Source of the DNA: Martelella radicis
GTDB taxonomy: Bacteria; Pseudomonadota; Alphaproteobacteria; Rhizobiales; Rhizobiaceae
DNA length: 64,000 bases
Direction of reading: 5' to 3'
Assembly (NCBI RefSeq): GCF_014196625.1
Contig: NZ_JACIDZ010000009.1
Span: 62,001-126,000, forward strand
Within the stretch, counting starts at the first letter, position 1, and the number at the start of each line of letters is the position of its first letter. The notes beneath the pieces were generated by a model that was given only the letters and a program-made list of their open reading frames with translations, ran no database searches and had not been told where the DNA came from. The position numbers and the translations under genes were made by a program. Of the stretch, positions 10,185 to 19,574 are shown in pieces.

Positions 10185-12347
10185 CTACCAGCCGCCGCCG
10201 CCGCCGCCACCGCCACCGCCGCCCGAGAAACCGCCGCCGCCGGAGAAACCGGAGGACGAGGTGTTCTGTGTCGGCATGGAGGACGACATGGTTGACGCCA
10301 TGGAGGAGGAGAAGCTGCCGATCTGGTCGGACAGGTTCTGGTGGCGGAAATCGCCGTAATACCAGTAGGGCGAATAATAGCTTGCCGTGCCTGCCGCGAT
10401 TGCCGCCGTCAGCCATGTGTCAAAAGTCTTCGACCATGGCTTTTCAACGCCGAGCGCCACCGCATAGGGCAGCAGCGTCTCGAAGTGCTGCGGCGACATT
10501 TCCGGCGCGCCCTTGATATTCATGCGGCCCGCCTCGGCAAGGGTCAGATATTGTTTCAACCCGGCGATCTCGTCCATCTTCTCTCGTCCCGAAGGCGTCG
10601 GCGCGCCCATCAGGAAGAAGAACAGGAGGTTCATCAGCACGATGCCGCCGACGGAGGCGATCACCGCCCAGTCCTCGGCGTAAAGATGCGAGCTTGCGAG
10701 CGTCATCAGCATGCCGCCGAGCGCGTGGACGGCGAAGAAGCCGAATATGCCGATGCCGATCAGGAGGCCGACGGCCGAGCCGAAACTGCGGCCGCGACGG
10801 CGAAAACTGCGGGCAAAGGAGGCCGCGAAGATGCCGATGACGACCGACATGAATACCGAAACGAACAGCACCGGCACGACATCGTTGGAGATGTAGCCGA
10901 AGGCGAGAAGGGCGATGACGGACAGGATCGAAAGCGCTATGCCGCCGATCGTGTAGCCGATATTGGTGACGAAATAATCGCCGCGATGCTCACGGGTGAT
11001 GGCGGAGGTAAAGGCGCTTGCCATGGAAGCGACTGACTTGCCATGAGCCTTGTCGACAATGAAGACGCCGCCGGCATCATCGACGGCCTTCAGCAGCGCC
11101 TTCTGGCCGGGCGGCAAAGCGGCATCGAAAGGCTTGTCGGTGCGCTTCAGCGTCATGCCCTTCTTCGGCTCGTCGATGATCAGGAAGCCCTTGACCGCGA
11201 GGTCGATCGCCGTCGCCGCGATCGCGTCAAACCGGCTGGAGCCGAAGCCCTGGTTTTCGACATAGGAAACGAGCGCGGGCGACAGGCCTTCCGGCGGGTC
11301 CCAGCGCGGCACGACGATGCCGGCCGGCGGATCGCGCCCGACCGCCCTCCACGACAGAAGGTAATAGGCAAAAACAAGCAAAAGACCGGCAAAGCCGATG
11401 AAATAATTGCGGTAATCGCTCAGGAACCAGGAGGCGCTCTCGGTCCCGCTCGGCGCGTCGATCGCCCCCTTGGGCACGGCGACGACGACGGAAAGGCCTT
11501 CCTGCGGACCAAGCGGTTCCGTTGTTTCGAAGGTGATAACATTGCCATCGGTCGAGACGGTGGCGTTCTTGTCGCGCGAGCCGTAGGCGCCGGTGTAAAA
11601 CGTCGTGTCCGTCGGGGTCACGCCGTCGGGCAGCGTGATCACGGCCGTCGCCTTCTCGATCGGGAAGGCCCAGAAATTGCCGGTGGCGTTCCAGTAGATC
11701 TCGTCATGATCATCGAAATAGCGCACCTGCCGGTCGGTCTCATAGGTGAGCTGATAGGTGTGATTGCCGGGCGAAACCGTGGCATCGGCCGACCCCAGAT
11801 AGATGCGGATGCCGCCCGATATGCTCTTCGTATGGTGGTCTACCGGCTTGCCGTCGAGGGTCGCGGATTTCAGGTCAAAGGTCACCTCGCCGGAACGGCC
11901 ATCGTCATTGCGGAAGGTCAGCGGAAAATCGCGATAAATGCCGCGCCGGATCTGATCGCCCTCCGCATGGACGGCGATCGTCTCGGTGACGTCATAGAGG
12001 CCGGATTTTTCCACCGTGACGTCGGAGGTGAAGCTGTTGATGACTTCGGCTGCCTGGACGGGGGTGACGGCAAGAAGGAGCATTGCGAGAAGAACGGCGG
12101 TGCCACGCGCCCGCCGATCTCCCCCCTTGAGGGGGAGATGTCGCGAACGCGACAGAGGGGGGTGAACCCTCTCAATCGGACTCAGAGTGCGCGGCTTTCG
12201 CTGCACCCCTCTCTGCCCCTGTCGGGGCATCTCCCCCTCAAGGGGGGAGATTGAAGGGCGTACCGCTGCGAAGTTCGCGCGAGCCCACGAGACCCACCGC
12301 ATGGTCAGCGTCCGCAAATCTGACATCGTCGGTTTTGCTGTCACCAT
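10185..12347 (-). CDS. DUF2207 membrane protein with an in-frame palindromic repeat near its start
   Basis: A DUF2207-type protein of 720 residues: an extracytoplasmic beta-rich domain after a signal sequence ([19 protein letters not shown]), several membrane helices between about residues 325 and 640, and a glycine-rich tail ending GGGGGW, usual for the family. The chosen ATG at 12347 has a GAGGAGG ribosome site inside the end of aroA, 11 bp past the aroA stop. Codons 33-77 are supplied by a 135-bp palindromic element (12117-12251), placed between start and signal peptide. DUF2207 and LemA proteins commonly occur together; here aroA separates them. Function is unknown, envelope-related. Confidence 0.8.
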   Translation of the reverse strand: MVTAKPTMSDLRTLTMRWVSWARANFAAVRPSISPLEGEMPRQGQRGVQRKPRTLSPIERVHPPLSRSRHLPLKGGDRRARGTAVLLAMLLLAVTPVQAAEVINSFTSDVTVEKSGLYDVTETIAVHAEGDQIRRGIYRDFPLTFRNDDGRSGEVTFDLKSATLDGKPVDHHTKSISGGIRIYLGSADATVSPGNHTYQLTYETDRQVRYFDDHDEIYWNATGNFWAFPIEKATAVITLPDGVTPTDTTFYTGAYGSRDKNATVSTDGNVITFETTEPLGPQEGLSVVVAVPKGAIDAPSGTESASWFLSDYRNYFIGFAGLLLVFAYYLLSWRAVGRDPPAGIVVPRWDPPEGLSPALVSYVENQGFGSSRFDAIAATAIDLAVKGFLIIDEPKKGMTLKRTDKPFDAALPPGQKALLKAVDDAGGVFIVDKAHGKSVASMASAFTSAITREHRGDYFVTNIGYTIGGIALSILSVIALLAFGYISNDVVPVLFVSVFMSVVIGIFAASFARSFRRRGRSFGSAVGLLIGIGIFGFFAVHALGGMLMTLASSHLYAEDWAVIASVGGIVLMNLLFFFLMGAPTPSGREKMDEIAGLKQYLTLAEAGRMNIKGAPEMSPQHFETLLPYAVALGVEKPWSKTFDTWLTAAIAAGTASYYSPYWYYGDFRHQNLSDQIGSFSSSMASTMSSSMPTQNTSSSGFSGGGGFSGGGGGGGGGGGW
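12117..12251 (-). repeat. 135-bp palindromic repeat, copy 1, inside a coding sequence
   Basis: The element has perfect terminal inverted repeats of about 24 bp, each itself containing a small hairpin (ATCTCC...GGAGAT), plus imperfect inner arms rich in GAGGGG/CCCCTC. It is 135 bp, exactly 45 codons, and is open in the DUF2207 frame, encoding SPLEGEM...LPLKGGD-like peptides. Copies 2 and 3 are at 33699-33834 and 38696-38830. Confidence 0.9.
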
Positions 12348-12357
12348 GACGGCCTCC

Positions 12358-13638
12358 TCAGTCTTCGTATTCGACGCCAAGCGAAGCAAGCGCGTCCCAG
12401 TATCCCGGATAGGTCTTGCCGACGCAAAGGGGATCGAGAATGGTGATGCCGGAGACCTTCAGACCCGCAAGCGCAAAGCACATGGCGATGCGATGATCGG
12501 CAAAGGTGTCGATCTCGGCGGGCAGATGCTGACCGGCAAGGGCGGGATCGGCATGGACGATGAGGTCATCGCCATCTTCCTCCGCCAGTCCCTCGCGGAT
12601 CGCGTTCAGTCCCAGCGACAGCGCCCGGGTGCGGTCGCACTCCTTGACGCGCAGGTTTTCGATGCCGGTAAAGCGTACGGGCGAATTGTTGAAGGCGGCG
12701 AGCACGGCAAGCGTCGGCACGGCGTCCTGCATCTGGCTGCCGTCGATCTCCGCCGGCATGTGCGGGAAGGAGGCGATCACGCCATAGGCCTTGGCATCGG
12801 GCTGGGTGAAACTTTCCGCCGGCGTGCCGATGTCGATCGCTCCGCCGGTGAGCTTTTCCGCCGCCCAGAGATAGGTTGCGGCCGATGCGTCCGGCTCAAC
12901 GTGGAAATCCGCCGCGCGGTAGCCGGTCGGCAGAACCTTCCAGGTCGCCTCGTCCACCTGTTCGACCTTGGCGCCGAAGGCGACCATGGCATCCAGCGTC
13001 AGGCCGATATAGCCGCGCGCGCCGATCTCCTTTCCAGTCAGCGCGATCGTCACCGGCTCTGTCGTGCCCTCGGGCGCAAGCGGAGCCGCCATCAAGAGGG
13101 CTGAGACATACTGGCTGGAGAGGCCGGCGTCGATCTCGACCCGGCCCGTGCCGAAATGGCCCTGCCCCTCGATCGTCACCGGCGGGCAGCCGGTCGGCGC
13201 TTCCGCCTTGATGCCGAGGCTCTGGAGCGCGATCACCAGGGGGGCGATCGGGCGCTTGTGCATGTGTTCGTCGCCGTCGACGATCACGATGCCCTCGACG
13301 GCTGCGGCCGCTGCCGTCAGAAACCGCGTCGCCGTGCCGGCATTGCCGAGAAAGAGCGGACCGGAGGGCGCTTCCAGCCGTCCCGTTCCGGTCACGACGA
13401 AGCTCGTCTCGTCGGGCTCGTCCACGGCAACGCCCATGGCGCGCAGCGCATTGGCCATGTAGCGCGTGTCGTCGCTCTTCAGCGCGCCCGTCAGCCGGCT
13501 GGTGCCGCGGGCAAGGCCTGCGAGCAGCAGCGCGCGGTTGGTGATCGACTTGGATCCGGGCGGGCTGACCTTGCCGGAAAGGGCATGGCCGGGCGGAATG
13601 ACAGTGAGCCTGTCCTTGTTCATGCGTAAGACTTTCAT
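12358..13638 (-). CDS. aroA: 3-phosphoshikimate 1-carboxyvinyltransferase (EPSP synthase), class I type
   Basis: A 426-residue enzyme joining phosphoenolpyruvate and shikimate-3-phosphate in the shikimate pathway. [18 protein letters not shown] near the N-terminus and [11 protein letters not shown] are class I-like signatures; the class II (glyphosate-tolerant) form familiar from Agrobacterium relatives has GNAATGCR-type residues instead. The later segments [13 protein letters not shown] and [15 protein letters not shown] fit the family. The start could be ATG 13638 or 13623 (MNKDRLTV); neither has a strong ribosome site, and the first abuts a repeat. It lies between lemA and the DUF2207 gene. 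It may be a second aroA. Confidence 0.9.
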   Translation of the reverse strand: MKVLRMNKDRLTVIPPGHALSGKVSPPGSKSITNRALLLAGLARGTSRLTGALKSDDTRYMANALRAMGVAVDEPDETSFVVTGTGRLEAPSGPLFLGNAGTATRFLTAAAAAVEGIVIVDGDEHMHKRPIAPLVIALQSLGIKAEAPTGCPPVTIEGQGHFGTGRVEIDAGLSSQYVSALLMAAPLAPEGTTEPVTIALTGKEIGARGYIGLTLDAMVAFGAKVEQVDEATWKVLPTGYRAADFHVEPDASAATYLWAAEKLTGGAIDIGTPAESFTQPDAKAYGVIASFPHMPAEIDGSQMQDAVPTLAVLAAFNNSPVRFTGIENLRVKECDRTRALSLGLNAIREGLAEEDGDDLIVHADPALAGQHLPAEIDTFADHRIAMCFALAGLKVSGITILDPLCVGKTYPGYWDALASLGVEYED

Positions 13639-13641
13639 TCG

Positions 13642-13754
13642 GAGCGCGTCCAGGAAAAGTGGATGCCGGTTTTCCGTCCGGACGTGCGTAAAACAAACCA
13701 GAGCGCGTCCAGGAAAAGTGGATGCCGGTTTTTTGTCCGGACGCGCGAAAAAAT
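13642..13754 (-). repeat. Two tandem 59-bp palindromic repeats between lemA and aroA
   Basis: Two nearly identical units start GAGCGCGTCCAGG at 13642 and 13701. Each ends with a complement of its beginning (GCGCGTCC ... GGACGCGC in unit 2), so each can fold as a hairpin with the inner sequence GTGGATGCCGGTTTT. They fill the whole interval from the lemA stop to the aroA start and resemble a common rhizobial intergenic repeat. Confidence 0.85.
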
Positions 13755-14318
13755 TCAGAACGAGACGTTGGGAACCGCCCGGTCGGCGGGCTCGTCGATC
13801 TCGAAATAGTCGCGCTTTTCAAAGCCGAACTGGCCGGCGACGATATTGCTCGGGAAGCTCTCGACCTTGACGTTCAGCTCGCGCGTCGCGCCGTTATAAT
13901 AGCGCCGCGCCATCTGGATTTCGCTTTCGGTCTTTTCGAGTGAGGCCTGCAGATCGGCGAAGTTCTGGTTGGCCTTCAGATCCGGATAGGCTTCCGAGAG
14001 CGCGAAGAGGCGACCGAGCGCCTGCGTCAGCTCGCCCTCGGCCTGGGCGCGGCCGGTAACATCATTGGCGGCGATCGACTGCGCCTTGTTGCGCTTCTCG
14101 ACAACCTCTTCCAGCGTGCCACGCTCGTGGCTCGCATAGCCCTTCACGGTTTCGACCAGGTTCGGGATGAGATCGGCGCGGCGTTTGAGCTGCACGTCGA
14201 TGCCGGACCAGGCCTCTTCGGCCGTCTGGCGCGCGCGCACCAGCGCGTTGTAGAGCGAAATCACGAAGCCCGCGATCGCTCCGATGATCACGATCAGGAC
14301 GATAAGGGTTGTCAGCAT
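13755..14318 (-). CDS. LemA family protein
   Basis: A 187-residue LemA-family protein: one N-terminal membrane helix (LTTLIVLIVIIGAIAGFVISLYN), then a helical bundle with the family segments RRADLIPNLVETVKGYASHE and AEGELTQALGRLFALSEAYPDLKANQNF. Its molecular role is not established; it is thought to act at the envelope together with DUF2207 or peptidase partners. In this locus the DUF2207 gene follows, separated by aroA and two tandem repeats. Confidence 0.95.
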   Translation of the reverse strand: MLTTLIVLIVIIGAIAGFVISLYNALVRARQTAEEAWSGIDVQLKRRADLIPNLVETVKGYASHERGTLEEVVEKRNKAQSIAANDVTGRAQAEGELTQALGRLFALSEAYPDLKANQNFADLQASLEKTESEIQMARRYYNGATRELNVKVESFPSNIVAGQFGFEKRDYFEIDEPADRAVPNVSF

Positions 14319-14372
14319 GCGCGCCTCCCAAGCTCAGCGACGGGGCGCGGTCAAGAACGCCCCTCGATCAGA

Positions 14373-15326
14373 TCAGGCCGCTTCCGGCTGGAACCCGCCT
14401 GCTTCCGTCAGAAGATAGGCTTCTCCGCAGGCTTTGGCCAGAGTGCGAACCCTCAGGATATAGCTCTGGCGCTCGGTGACCGAGATCACGCCGCGCGCAT
14501 CGAGAAGATTGAAGAGATGCGAGGCCTTGATGCACTGGTCATAGGCCGGGAAGACGCATTTGTGCAGGCTTGCCGCTTCGCCGGGCGCGCCGGCTGCAAG
14601 CAGCGCACGGCATTCTGCCTCGGCGTCGAGAAAGTGGCGGTGCAGCATCTCGGTATTGGCATATTCGAAATTGTGGCGCGAATATTCCTGCTCGGTCTGC
14701 AGGAAGACATCGCCATAGGTGACCTTCTCGTCGCCCTCGCGGCCGTTGAAGTTGAGGTCGTAGACGTTGTCGACGCCCTGCACATACATGGCAAGCCGCT
14801 CAAGGCCATAGGTCAGTTCGCCGGCAACCGGCGCGCATTCGATGCCGCAGACCTGCTGAAAATACGTGAACTGCGAGACCTCCATGCCGTCGCACCAGCA
14901 TTCCCAGCCAAGGCCCCAGGAGCCCGTCGTCGGGTTTTCCCAATCGTCCTCGACAAAGCGGATATCGTGCAGCAGCGGATCAAGGCCGATCGCCTTCAGC
15001 GAGCCGAGATAAAGCTCCTGCAGGTCCGGCGGCGAGGGCTTCAGAAGCACCTGATACTGGTAATAATGCTGCAGACGGTTCGGGTTTTCGCCGTAGCGAC
15101 CGTCGGCGGGCCGGCGTGAAGGCTGCACATAGGCCACGTTCCAGCGCTTCGGTCCGAGCGCCCTGAGCGTCGTCGAGGGATGCAGCGTACCGGCGCCCAC
15201 TTCCATGTCATAGGGCTGGAGAATGGCGCAGCCCTTGTCGGCCCAATAGGCCTGCAGCGTCAGGATCAGGCCCTGGAAGGAACGCTTCGGGTGCATATGC
15301 GGCTTTATTTCGGACATCTCGGACAT
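14373..15326 (-). CDS. glyQ: Glycyl-tRNA synthetase alpha subunit
   Basis: The 317-residue catalytic subunit that activates glycine and charges tRNA-Gly with GlyS. Hallmark segments are [40 protein letters not shown] and [19 protein letters not shown]. The start at 15326 ([17 protein letters not shown]) fits the family length; a much longer frame runs back into the upstream intergenic region and is not supported. It lies 54 bp upstream of lemA on the same strand. Confidence 0.97.
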   Translation of the reverse strand: MSEMSEIKPHMHPKRSFQGLILTLQAYWADKGCAILQPYDMEVGAGTLHPSTTLRALGPKRWNVAYVQPSRRPADGRYGENPNRLQHYYQYQVLLKPSPPDLQELYLGSLKAIGLDPLLHDIRFVEDDWENPTTGSWGLGWECWCDGMEVSQFTYFQQVCGIECAPVAGELTYGLERLAMYVQGVDNVYDLNFNGREGDEKVTYGDVFLQTEQEYSRHNFEYANTEMLHRHFLDAEAECRALLAAGAPGEAASLHKCVFPAYDQCIKASHLFNLLDARGVISVTERQSYILRVRTLAKACGEAYLLTEAGGFQPEAA

Positions 15327-15424
15327 GGCATTCGGTCTCTCTGGAAGAATGACCGGTGAAGTGCCACTAAAGCGGCGAGGGGTCAAGTGGCGGAAGGCCG
15401 GGCGGCCGAGCCGAGAAGGAAAGG

Positions 15425-15455
15425 AAGGGGCGGCGGCATGATGTCGCCGCCCCTT
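15425..15455 (-). terminator. Terminator after putP
   Basis: An 11-bp stem (AAGGGGCGGCG with its complement, extended by A-T pairs) and a 9-base loop lie 12 bp past the putP stop. Short T runs flank both sides, so it may work in both directions. Confidence 0.7.
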
Positions 15456-15466
15456 TTCAGCTTCGC

Positions 15467-16960
15467 CTATTCCGCAGCAGGCGAAAGCGGGCGGAACTCG
15501 TCCTTGGTCGGCGTCATCAGGCTCACCACCCAGATGGCGATGAAGGCGACGATGAAGCCCGGGATGATCTCGTAGACGCCGGGTCCGCCGAGGAAGCTCG
15601 AGCCCCAGCCGAGCGAAATCCAGATGATGACCGTCAGCGCGCCGGCGACGAGGCCGGCAACCGCGCCTGCGCCCGACATGCCGCGCCATGTCAGCGACAG
15701 GATGATCAGCGGGCCGAAGGCCGCGCCGAAACCGGCCCAGGCATTGGAGACGAGGCCGAGAACCTTCGAATCCGGATCCCAGCCGATGATTGCGGCGACG
15801 ATGGCGACGACCAGCACGAAGAAGCGGCCGATATTGACCATTTCCCGCTCGCTGGCATGGCGGCGCAGGAACAGGCGGTAGAAGTCTTCCGTCAGCGAGG
15901 ACGATGCGACGAGAAGCTGGCTCGAGATCGTGCTCATGATCGCCGCCAGAAGCGCCGCCAGCAGGAAGCCGGTGACCAGCGGAATGAAGAGCTGGTTGGC
16001 CAGGACGATGAAGATGGTCTCGGGGTCGGCGATGTCGATATTGTTGCCGACCACATAGGAGCGGCCGAAGATGCCGAGCCCGACGGCGCCGGCCAGCGAG
16101 ATGATCATCCAGGCCATGCCGATATTGCGGGCCTTCGGCACGTCTTCCACCGAGCGCACGGCCATGAAGCGGACGATGATGTGCGGCTGACCGAAATAGC
16201 CGAGCCCCCAGGCAACGGCGGACAGGAAGCCGACCACCGTCAGCCCGTGGAACATCGACAGGAAGTTCGGATCGACGCTCAGCATCCGCGCTTCCGATAC
16301 GCCGACGCCGCCGGCCTTGTAGACGACGACGAGCGGCATGATCACGAGCGCCAGCATCATGATGCAGCCCTGGACGAAGTCGGTCAGGCTGACGGCGAGA
16401 AAGCCGCCGATCAGCGTGTAGACCAGTACAATGCCCATCGTCAGGATGATGCCGGTCTGGTAGGCGGAGAGGCTGCCGATGTGAATGAGGTCAGGGAAAG
16501 CAGTGTCGAACAGCTTGCCGCCGGCGACAAGGCCCGAACCGGTATAGACTGCGAAGAACACAACGATGACGATCGCCGACACGCTTCGAAGCGCCATCGC
16601 CTTGCTCGGAAAGCGTTTCGACAGGAATTCCGGAATGGTCAGGCTGTTGTCATAGCGCTCGGTTTGTTCGCGCAGGCGCGGAGCGACGATGATCCAGTTG
16701 AGGAAGGCGCCGATGACAAGGCCGATGCCGATCCAGCTCTGCGTCAGGCCGGATACGAAGAGCGCGCCGGGAAGCCCCATCAGGAGCCAGCCGCTCATGT
16801 CGGATGCGCCGGCGGAAAGTGCGGCGACAGCCGGCGAAAGCTGTCGTCCGCCGAGCATGTATTCTTCGGAATTGGACGTGGATTTGCGCCAGGCATAAAT
16901 GCCGATGGCGATCATCAGAACGAAATAGAGTGTCAGGCTGACAGTGACGCCGAAGCTCAT
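15467..16960 (-). CDS. putP: Sodium/proline symporter
   Basis: A 497-residue sodium:solute symporter of the SSS family, closest in style to PutP, importing proline with Na+. The first helix, the [27 protein letters not shown] segment and the [13 protein letters not shown] segment are PutP-like, with about 13 membrane helices. The start at 16960 (MSFGVTVSL) has an AAGGGAA site upstream; the frame extends 41 codons further but those residues are basic and non-membrane. A dyad at 17185-17201 lies in the upstream region. Confidence 0.92.
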   Translation of the reverse strand: MSFGVTVSLTLYFVLMIAIGIYAWRKSTSNSEEYMLGGRQLSPAVAALSAGASDMSGWLLMGLPGALFVSGLTQSWIGIGLVIGAFLNWIIVAPRLREQTERYDNSLTIPEFLSKRFPSKAMALRSVSAIVIVVFFAVYTGSGLVAGGKLFDTAFPDLIHIGSLSAYQTGIILTMGIVLVYTLIGGFLAVSLTDFVQGCIMMLALVIMPLVVVYKAGGVGVSEARMLSVDPNFLSMFHGLTVVGFLSAVAWGLGYFGQPHIIVRFMAVRSVEDVPKARNIGMAWMIISLAGAVGLGIFGRSYVVGNNIDIADPETIFIVLANQLFIPLVTGFLLAALLAAIMSTISSQLLVASSSLTEDFYRLFLRRHASEREMVNIGRFFVLVVAIVAAIIGWDPDSKVLGLVSNAWAGFGAAFGPLIILSLTWRGMSGAGAVAGLVAGALTVIIWISLGWGSSFLGGPGVYEIIPGFIVAFIAIWVVSLMTPTKDEFRPLSPAAE

Positions 16961-17184
16961 GGCAGGTTCCCTTTCTGGAGGACTGAACCGATCCGGTTCC
17001 TCGAGAGGAAATCGCGAGAGCCTTCGGCTGCCGCGCCTTCCGTTTTTCCGGGGAGTCGCCTGTCCGGAGAGCCCACGCGCCAAGGATATGGCAAGGAAGG
17101 TTTACCCCGGCAGAATCGGCGCATTGCGCAACTCCGCGTGAACGGTTCGCAGCTTGTCGGCGATTGGATTTTGCCGTTCACGAG

Positions 17185-17201
17185 CAAAGTGTAACACTTT
17201 G
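17185..17201. promoter_or_regulatory. 17-bp dyad upstream of putP
   Basis: CAAAGTGTAACACTTTG is a palindrome with 8-bp arms around one base. It lies 225 bp upstream of the putP start in the 343-bp gap between putP and the small gene at 17304. No other feature was recognised in that gap. It may be an operator, but the regulator is unknown. Confidence 0.4.
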
Positions 17202-17303
17202 ATGAAAGTGGCGGCAAGTCGGTTGAAAAATGTCAATTTTGCGGCGGAGGGCGGCGGTGATCCTCCGATGCCTGCGAGGCGTTGAGGACTGACAGCGCCC
17301 GCT

Positions 17304-17498
17304 TCAGGGCGCCTCGGTCTTCTTCACGTAGTATTCGCCGGTCACCGGATCCTTCACCAGCGTGCCTGTGGCGCCGTTCTTCTGCTCGGCACGCTTCTGC
17401 TCGCCGCGCGCCGTGACGGCTTCCGCGTCGTTGATGAACTTGCGGTAGAGCATGTAGCCGCCGCCCGCAATGGCGGCGAGAACCATAAACCGTCCCAT
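17304..17498 (-). CDS. Small membrane-anchored protein, unknown function
   Basis: A 64-residue protein: a single N-terminal helix (FMVLAAIAGGGYMLY), a charged linker, and a C-terminal LVKDPVTGEYYVKK segment reminiscent of the DPVCG-type motif but with T for C. The start at 17498 has a GAGGAGG ribosome site that lies 11 bp past the S49 peptidase stop, so it is co-transcribed with that gene. The function is not known. Confidence 0.7.
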   Translation of the reverse strand: MGRFMVLAAIAGGGYMLYRKFINDAEAVTARGEQKRAEQKNGATGTLVKDPVTGEYYVKKTEAP

Positions 17499-17508
17499 GG
17501 CGGCCTCC

Positions 17509-18375
17509 TCACAAACCGTAGCGCGCCCATAATGCGCGTTCTTCGGCCGTTTCGGCAAGTCCCGAAGCAAGGCCTGCGCCGATTTCCGGGGCGGAAAGGC
17601 CGATGCCGGCAACTCCCGGCTTGGCGCGGCCGAGAAGATTGGTCGGCGTCGAGACGAGCTTCATCTCCGCCTTGTCGCCGTAACGCGCCTTCAGCGTCGC
17701 ACGCATCTCGCCGATGCCGTCGACGAGGCCGAGTTCGGCGCCCCTGATGCCGCTCCAGAACAGGCCGGAGAAGAGGTCCGGATCATCGGCGAGTTTGTTG
17801 CCGCGCCGTTCCTTCACCATCTGGATGAAGACCTGGTGGATTTCGCCCTGCAGGTCCTTGAGAAAGGCGATGTCCTTTCCTTTTTCAGGCTGGAAGGGGT
17901 CGAGCATCACCTTGTTCTCGCCGGCGGTATAGACGCGCCGCTCCACACCGATCTTCTCGATCAGGCCGGTAAAGCCGAAGCCGCCGGAGACGACGCCGAT
18001 GGAGCCGACGATCGAGGTCGGGTCGACGAAGATCTCGTCGCCGGCAAGCGCGATCATGTAGCCGCCGGAAGCGGCGACATCCTCGACGAAGATCAGCACC
18101 TTCTTGTTCTTTTCCTCCGCTAGCGCGCGGATGCGGCTGAAAATCAGGCGCGACTGCACGGGAGAGCCGCCGGGCGAATTGAGCGAGATGGCGACGCAGG
18201 GGCTTGCCTTCAACGAAAACGCCTTGTCGAGCGCGGCCGAGACGGAGGCGAGGTTGAGGCTGCGCCGGCCGGGGGAGCCGCCGGCCATGATCGCGCCGGA
18301 AAGCCGCACCACCGGAATGATCGTCTTGTCCTTGCGGAACCGCTTGGGGATCAACCCGGAAACCAGCTTCTTCAT
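17509..18375 (-). CDS. sppA: S49 family peptidase (SppA-like)
   Basis: A 288-residue serine protease of the signal peptide peptidase A family, in the short single-domain form. It shows SLNSPGGSP, the catalytic serine in VAASGGYMIA, and the SIVGSIGVVSGGFGF segment that follows it. SppA degrades leftover signal peptides at the inner membrane. No strong N-terminal membrane helix is seen with the start at 18375 (MKKLVSGLIPKRF), which was chosen over a frame 20 codons longer for its GCGAGGACAGG upstream. A 64-residue membrane protein follows in the same transcript. Confidence 0.9.
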   Translation of the reverse strand: MKKLVSGLIPKRFRKDKTIIPVVRLSGAIMAGGSPGRRSLNLASVSAALDKAFSLKASPCVAISLNSPGGSPVQSRLIFSRIRALAEEKNKKVLIFVEDVAASGGYMIALAGDEIFVDPTSIVGSIGVVSGGFGFTGLIEKIGVERRVYTAGENKVMLDPFQPEKGKDIAFLKDLQGEIHQVFIQMVKERRGNKLADDPDLFSGLFWSGIRGAELGLVDGIGEMRATLKARYGDKAEMKLVSTPTNLLGRAKPGVAGIGLSAPEIGAGLASGLAETAEERALWARYGL

Positions 18376-18444
18376 CCTGTCCTCGCCTCGCAAAAATCGT
18401 TTCAACGCATGTATGCGCAGCCGCGACAAAGACAAGGGCGAGGC

Positions 18445-19245
18445 CTAAAGATTCGCGCGTCGCGTCACGCTGTTGCGCGGATAGGATGCGCGGCCGTTGT
18501 TGAGGTCATCGACGAGCGGCAGGAAGGCGTGGCTGTCGCTTGCGTGCATGACGAGGGCAGGGCGCAGCGAGAGCCTGGCGCGCGATCCCTTGACGGCGGA
18601 GACGAGAATGCGGAACGCTTCCTCGTCCTTCCGCGCATGAACCGGCGTGATCTCGATCCCGCCGAAGCGCTTGCCGCATGCCGCGATGATCTCGGCGATC
18701 GACTGCGGCCTTGCAATCAGCGAGAGCACGCCGCCGGGCTTCAAAATGGCGCCGGCGGTGCGGATCCAGTGTTCGAAAAGACCGTCCGTCATGGCATGGG
18801 CGACGCCCTTCAGCGCATCGGGCGTGCGTCGATCCGCCGTCCAGTTGAACGGAGGGTTCATGATCACATGGTCGAACGTGTCATCGGTGAGGCCGGCGGC
18901 GTTGCGGGCCGCCCCCTTCAGCGTCACATCGGCTTCATGCACAAAAACGCGACCCGAGAACGCGGCATTTTCGGCAAGCGCAAGCGTTTCCCGGGCATAT
19001 TCCGTCATCTCGGGGGAGAACTCGAAAAGACCGATCTCGGCCTCGGGCAGGCGCGCCGCCACGGCAAGGCCCGCCGCGCCGGCGCCGGCGCCGAGATCCG
19101 CCACCTTTACAGGGCCCGAGGCGTCCACCATGGATGCCAGAAGCATGGCATCCATGCCGGCCCGGTGGCCTCGGCCTTTCGGCTGGACGAGGTGAAAGCG
19201 GCCGCGGTGAAAGGCGTCGACCGTCTTTTCCGGCGTCGCGCTCAT
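18445..19245 (-). CDS. tRNA1(Val) A37 N6-methyltransferase-like protein
   Basis: A 266-residue class I SAM-dependent methyltransferase. The SAM-binding motif I is VADLGAGAGAAGLAVAARLP and the N6-adenine-type catalytic motif is NPPFNW. The overall pattern (GHRAGMDAMLLA at the front) fits the TrmN6/YfiC group that modifies A37 of tRNA-Val. It overlaps the preceding DUF2007 gene by four bases (ATGA), indicating coupled translation. Exact substrate is an inference. Confidence 0.85.
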   Translation of the reverse strand: MSATPEKTVDAFHRGRFHLVQPKGRGHRAGMDAMLLASMVDASGPVKVADLGAGAGAAGLAVAARLPEAEIGLFEFSPEMTEYARETLALAENAAFSGRVFVHEADVTLKGAARNAAGLTDDTFDHVIMNPPFNWTADRRTPDALKGVAHAMTDGLFEHWIRTAGAILKPGGVLSLIARPQSIAEIIAACGKRFGGIEITPVHARKDEEAFRILVSAVKGSRARLSLRPALVMHASDSHAFLPLVDDLNNGRASYPRNSVTRRANL

Positions 19246-19472
19246 TGAGGCTTCAGCTCCTTGCCGAGCCCCGCCTCGGTCAGAATCGCGCGGGCTTCGG
19301 CCAGTTGGTCCTCCTCCACCATCAGCCGGCGCGGCAGCAGGCCGAGCGAGCCTTCCATGACGCTCATCGACCGGTCGGCCACGAAAAAGTGAATGCCGGC
19401 GTCCTTCAGAAGGCTCTCGGCGAGGCCCAGAACCACGGCATCATTGGTCCGCATCAGATTGGTCAGGCCCAT
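19242..19472 (-). CDS. DUF2007 protein (putative signal-transducing domain)
   Basis: A 76-residue protein with the DUF2007 pattern: a residue run that reads like MRTNDAVVLGLAESLLKDAGI, then DRSMSVMEGSLGLLPRRLMV and an EEDQLAEARAILTEAGL helix. The domain is small, PII-like in fold, with unknown ligand. It is translationally coupled to the methyltransferase downstream and divergent from the polyprenyl synthase gene. The start could be 19472 or the second Met six codons later. Confidence 0.8.
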   Translation of the reverse strand: MGLTNLMRTNDAVVLGLAESLLKDAGIHFFVADRSMSVMEGSLGLLPRRLMVEEDQLAEARAILTEAGLGKELKPQ

Positions 19473-19574
19473 GTCATACTCCCGAATTTCATTGAAAAGG
19501 AACAATTTGCCCCTTGTCGCTCCCGTCACCGCTCCCTATTGTCGGCTAACAGAATTCAACAGGAGCGTGCTGCT

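Noticed and set aside
10190-10250. CCG/CCA-rich simple repeat
   Set aside because: It encodes the glycine-rich tail that is normal for DUF2207 proteins.
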